NCBI GenBank assembly: GCA_036940085.1
Contig: JALLBK010000799.1
Span: 1,652 to 21,089, forward strand
Direction: 5' to 3'
Length of the DNA stretch: 19,438 nt
Source: Discostella pseudostelligera
Taxonomy: Eukaryota; Bacillariophyta; Thalassiosirophyceae; Thalassiosirales; Thalassiosiraceae
The notes under the pieces were generated by a model. The model ran no database searches, was not told where the DNA came from, and worked only from the letters and a program-made list of their open reading frames with translations. Positions 17,401 to 19,438 of the stretch are shown here, in pieces. The position numbers and the translations under genes were made by a program. How positions within the stretch are numbered: position 1 is the first letter of the stretch; every line of letters starts with the position of its first letter.

Positions 17401-19154
17401 CCTTCACCGAGAACAGCTTCGTTAAGGATCGACGCGCACATAGTACTCTTTCCTGAACCAACTGGCCCAATGATGGCGCATAGTTCCCCTGGCTTGACTC
17501 GAAGATTGACTCCTTGTAGGACTGGTTTAGGGAAAATCAAATCTTCTTCCTCTGCCACCGTAGTTTCCTGAGCAAGAGAAGATTTCGACGAACTACGGCT
17601 GATCGACCCTTTGCGTGATGACTCCTCGACGGTATCTAACATTGAGACACGGTTCAAAGCCGAACGCGGTAATGGTTTGTTTGGATCGCTCCAGTACAAT
17701 GTCGCATTCTCAACGATAACCTCTCCCGCAGCATCCATGTTCCGAGTATATCCCTTCTGGTTGACCTCGCTGTGCCCTAAGAAGACAGCAACACGCTTCA
17801 GGCTGACCTTACACTGTGCATATTGTGCTAGTGCCATGGGATAAAACATGAGAGGCATCCTCAACATATCAAAAGCAAGTAATGAAGAGAACAGTATCGA
17901 TGCCGAGACACTTCGATTTGTAGCATAAACGTAAACGAAGAAGGTGGCTGCAGCAGCTATGATGGGGAGTGCGGTCATGTAAGCACGGGTGAATGCTCGT
18001 AGGTAAGCAATGCGTTTCAGTGACGACAGTTCTTGTTGGCGAAATTTGTCGATTTGATTCGAAAGTGGTTCCTCCCATGAGTACATTTTCACGCACAATA
18101 TCCCTTGCATTGCTTCATTCACTGTCTTAACGCGCTCATCGGTGAACTTGACCATTGAACGATTCAATCCAAACATCTTTCCAGTAATTTTCCCCATCAC
18201 AGGAATTGCCAGAATGATTATCGCCAAACCTACCAGACATGTCCAGCCAAGTAAAAAGCCAAGGATGACGATGTAACCAGCAATTTGAAACAGACCATCC
18301 CACATGACATGCAGTTGTAGCATAAAGGCTTCGATCTTCGTGGCATCGACCTGCATGAGGTTTACTATCTCGCCTACGGTTGTCTGTTGTTGTGCTGATG
18401 ATGCCAACCGAAGGGATTTCCGATATACAGACGCAGAAACTGCCGCCTTAACTCTGTGATTTGGGGCATTGACAATGTTAGGATACTTCGCAACCATTAC
18501 CGATTATTAACACGCATTTCATAATATGACTTACCTCCAAGAACAGCGATTCATGTTATGAAAATAGGCGCTTTCCGTCAAGGCCTTTAGTGCGACAAAC
18601 AACATAAGCAGTGCAGACAGCCAGTATCCCTTGTAATAAATCGCAGGTGGATCATTTTTGGTAATAACGCCACTTTGAACATCTTGGTAATAACCCAGAA
18701 TCAAGTTCAGAAAAATCGGATAGGAGAATTGTAGGGCAGAGTTGATGAAACGGTAGTAACCTCCAACAATGATGCGACGCCAGCACGTAGATAGGAGTGC
18801 ATGGACAAGACGACGCTCAAGATTCACTGGATTTTCTACACCATCCTCGGCAGCGGTAGTTGCAGCAGCATTTTTCTTCTGCTTCTTCTGACCATACGTT
18901 CCATACGCATCCTCAAACATCTTCTCGACATTCTCTGTCTTGTCTATTTTGGCAAGCGGAGCCAAATCAGATTGCTCCAGCCATAGATCGTTCCTTCGGA
19001 GGTAGGTGGCCCGTGTGAACATTGGCTGAATCCATTGGAACGTGATGCCGCTCAAAAAGTTGGCGCTCATCTCCGGATCGTCTTTCCACTTCATCGGCTC
19101 GACGCCCTTGGCGTCGCCATCGGCAACAGGCTTCCGCTTGCGGAAGAGATTCAT
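14421..19154 (-). CDS. ABC transporter, ABCC/MRP-type full exporter, 7 exons
   Basis: Exons 19154-18535, 18453-17186, 17112-16527, 16453-16377, 16323-16036, 15918-15819 and 15723-14421; 1413 aa. Introns 81, 73, 73, 53, 117 and 95 bp, all GT-AG and frame-consistent. Layout TMD1-NBD1-TMD2-NBD2 without TMD0, like short ABCC (ABCC4-type). TMD1 helices at ~125-157, 177-199, 257-292, 365-407; NBD1 Walker [10 protein letters not shown] (536-544), signature LSGGQ (627-631), Walker B VFIFDDP with Asp at the catalytic position (D652); TMD2 from ~785, including [20 protein letters not shown]2 Walker [10 protein letters not shown] (1194-1202), signature LSQGQ (1307-1311), Walker B VLLLDE (E1332), H-loop H1363. 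As in many ABCC proteins, NBD1 looks degenerate and NBD2 catalytic. The family exports glutathione or other conjugates and organic anions across the plasma or vacuolar membrane; the substrate cannot be read here. The gene ends 80 bp from the PsbP-like gene, tail to tail. Confidence 0.92.
16324..16376 (-). other. shortest intron of the ABC gene (53 bp), acceptor ambiguous
   Basis: Donor TTGG|GTGAGTGA is clear. Two in-frame AG acceptors lie 6 bp apart: TCGAG|GCC (53-bp intron, exon from 16323, giving YGLGLTHSL) and CTGAG|ATC (47 bp, exon from 16329, giving [11 protein letters not shown]). Both keep the frame, and neither has a strong pyrimidine tract. Confidence 0.55.
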
Positions 19155-19438
19155 ATTCCTGGATATGATGGTGATGCTAGGGAGCGATAGGCGGAAGGTA
19201 GGCGGAGAAGGTTGACGACGATGGCATTGAGATAACGATGACGATGGCGTGTGGTGATGGTGATGTGATTCGATGGGTGAATTCTGGATGAGCTTTCGCG
19301 GCTAAACATATATCTATTCCTACGTGAATGGAGGAATGCAGTCCTGCTCTGCGCCCTCGAGCTTCGCCACCTCAGGGTATCTCTGTGACATAGGCCAATG
19401 GTTCATCCTTGGTTCCAGGTGTAACTTGAACAGGTTCC
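19155..19438. promoter_or_regulatory. upstream region of the ABC gene
   Basis: The 284 bp beyond the ABC start codon must contain its 5' UTR and proximal promoter. It includes a GATGGTGATG-rich stretch (about 19200-19275). I see no clear TATA box or named element, and no start of another gene before the window ends. Confidence 0.4.

Overview
The window looks like nuclear DNA of a photosynthetic stramenopile, most likely a centric diatom. It has a fucoxanthin-chlorophyll protein with a bipartite ASAFAP-type plastid signal, a lumenal PsbP-domain protein with a three-part targeting sequence, a heat-shock-factor gene of a family expanded in diatoms, and short GT-AG introns (about 50-270 bp) in otherwise compact genes. 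There is no bacterial operon layout. All functional calls come from reading motifs in the translated sequence; no database was searched.

Layout. 1-2400 is low-complexity DNA: perfect hexamer arrays (GCAGGA), a CAAACAG heptamer array, and a long degenerate purine-rich tract built on GAGGAT/GATGCTGAG-like words. No gene is supported there. 2401-7020 (minus) is a three-exon gene for a 1423-aa homologue of MYBBP1A / yeast Pol5 (DNA_pol_phi family, nucleolar rRNA production). 7403-7810 (plus) is a small single-pass membrane protein of unknown function. 7811-8439 holds a 13-bp stem-loop and a decayed partial copy of the end of that gene. 8440-8991 (minus) is a protein with a disordered N-terminus and a compact C-terminal domain I cannot name. 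9610-9851 (plus) is a doubtful small ORF. 10143-11408 (plus) is a heat-shock-factor-type regulator. 11934-12620 (minus) is a fucoxanthin-chlorophyll protein and 13103-14340 (plus, five exons) is a thylakoid-lumen PsbP-like protein; these two diverge from a 482-bp shared promoter region that carries four regularly spaced CTTCCCGCC elements. 14421-19154 (minus, seven exons) is a full-length ABCC/MRP-type ABC exporter.

How the genes relate. The two plastid genes are head-to-head and could share regulation. The rest look like independent housekeeping or stress genes packed closely: the PsbP-like and ABC genes end only 80 bp apart, tail to tail. Exon structures given here were built by hand from splice consensus, reading-frame continuity and family conservation. 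They join the ORF fragments into full-length proteins without internal stops. I see no transposon, RNA gene, CRISPR array or evident novel multi-gene system. The least explained items are the 8440 protein, the 7403 protein and the promoter repeats.
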